Notes under the pieces: model-generated
What the model was told of the DNA's origin: nothing
Seen by the model: only the letters and a program-made list of their open reading frames with translations
The model's database searches: none
Made by a program: the position numbers and the translations under genes
NCBI GenBank assembly: GCA_035301485.1
Contig: DATGUF010000003.1
Span: 1 to 5,850, forward strand
Reading direction: 5' to 3'
DNA length: 5,850 nucleotides
Source of the DNA: CALEAR01 sp035301485
GTDB taxonomy: Bacteria > Pseudomonadota > Gammaproteobacteria > Pseudomonadales > Alcanivoracaceae
Shown here: positions 5,201 to 5,850 of the stretch, piece after piece
Layout of the letters: every line of letters starts with the position of its first letter
How positions within the stretch are numbered: the first letter of the stretch is position 1

Positions 5201-5850
5201 ATGAAAAAAGTAATGGCTTATATAGATGGCGCAGCGTACTCGCAAGACACCTGCAATGCAGGTATTTGGGCCGCCAAAAAACTGCAACAACCCTTGGCGT
5301 TTTTACACGCCATTGAGAAAAGAAGCACCCAACAAATGGATAACCTCAGCGGTGCCATTGGCCTAGGCGCCCGCTCTTCTTTATTGGAAGAGCTCGCTTC
5401 ATTGGATGCGCAACACAGCAAAGTAGCGCTAAAACTGGGCCGCGAATTACTCACCCAAGCACAAGAGCTTGCCACGGCCGAAGGTTGCACAGAAGTTGAG
5501 CAAATTCTGCGCCATGGCTCTATTGTAGACATTGTTAAGGATTCAGAAGCAGATGCTCGCTTGGTAGTAATTGGGCGCTCTAGCGAAGCGTTTAGGGCGT
5601 TGGGCTCTAACATTGAGCAAATTATTCGCCAAGTGCACACGCCGGTATTAATCCCTAACAAGGGTTTCACTGCGCCAAACAGTTTCATGCTCGCTTATGA
5701 CGGCAGAGAAACCGCAGATAAAGCCGTGCAACGCATTATTGATGGCGGCTTATTGCATGGCATGGAGTGCCACCTTGTTACGGTGGAAAACAATAAGAAG
5801 GGGCTGAAAGAAAAGTTTGAACGCACTAAACAGCGCTTAACGGACAGTGG
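5201..5850 (+). CDS. Tandem-domain universal stress protein (UspA family), C-terminus outside window
   Basis: The frame is open from the ATG to the right edge (216 complete codons). Residues 3-12 (KVMAYIDGAA) are a typical Usp first strand with Asp9. The first Usp domain ends with VVIGRSSEAFRALGSN (122-137) and QVHTPVLIP (144-152). A second Usp repeat begins at about 160 with SFMLAYDGRETADKAV (161-176), so the full protein is probably about 280 residues. Usp proteins are cytoplasmic, many bind ATP, and they support survival under starvation, oxidative or energy stress. The usual loop G-x2-G-x9-G-[ST] is altered in domain 1: Gly125 and Gly135-Ser136 remain, but the second Gly is Ser128 and the spacing is short, so ATP binding there is doubtful. 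Position 10 bases after the SulP gene suggests a role tied to that transporter. The start is fixed by the AAGGAG at 5189. Confidence 0.88.
   Translation, partial: MKKVMAYIDGAAYSQDTCNAGIWAAKKLQQPLAFLHAIEKRSTQQMDNLSGAIGLGARSSLLEELASLDAQHSKVALKLGRELLTQAQELATAEGCTEVEQILRHGSIVDIVKDSEADARLVVIGRSSEAFRALGSNIEQIIRQVHTPVLIPNKGFTAPNSFMLAYDGRETADKAVQRIIDGGLLHGMECHLVTVENNKKGLKEKFERTKQRLTDS

Overview
The window looks like chromosomal DNA from a gammaproteobacterium, probably a marine or oil- or polymer-degrading type. This rests on gene content (a secreted zinc-peptidase-like lipoprotein, a fatty-acid dienoyl-CoA isomerase, a SulP anion transporter followed by a tandem Usp protein), on moderate GC (44-52% where hand-counted) and on AAGGAG-type ribosome binding sites. 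The genus cannot be fixed from the sequence. No tRNA, rRNA, IS element, phage gene or CRISPR array was seen.

Layout. Bases 1-2253 (minus strand) are one open frame of 751 codons that runs off the left edge. It encodes a large lipoprotein: signal peptide with lipobox, very acidic linker, a possible beta-trefoil-like region, then a metallohydrolase core of the peptidase M19 (membrane/renal dipeptidase) type carrying two long insertions. It is easy to miss because it has no stop inside the window. Bases 2254-2546 form a divergent control region with a good sigma70-like promoter for the lipoprotein gene and an 18-nt inverted repeat of CAA-rich sequence. One arm of the repeat abuts the lipoprotein ribosome binding site and resembles Hfq/Crc 'CA motifs'.

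Bases 2547-3401 (plus) encode a close relative of delta(3,5)-delta(2,4)-dienoyl-CoA isomerase (ECH1 type) with all three catalytic acids. Bases 3402-3702 are non-coding: a very stable hairpin right after the isomerase stop, a C-rich/G-poor stretch that could serve Rho, and a perfect TGGCAT-AAC-ATGCCA palindrome. Bases 3703-5190 (plus) encode a SulP-family anion transporter with a C-terminal STAS domain. Ten bases later, at 5201, begins a tandem-domain universal stress protein that runs off the right edge. The last two genes are almost certainly one operon.

How they fit together. The transporter and Usp protein form a functional pair, with Usp probably a stress or nucleotide-responsive partner of the transporter. 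The isomerase serves beta-oxidation of unsaturated fatty acids. The lipoprotein is probably an envelope hydrolase acting on peptides or amide bonds. No single new multi-gene system is evident. The least ordinary items are the M19-like lipoprotein (HxH instead of HxD, large inserts, internal GC step) and the shared CAA-rich leader repeat.
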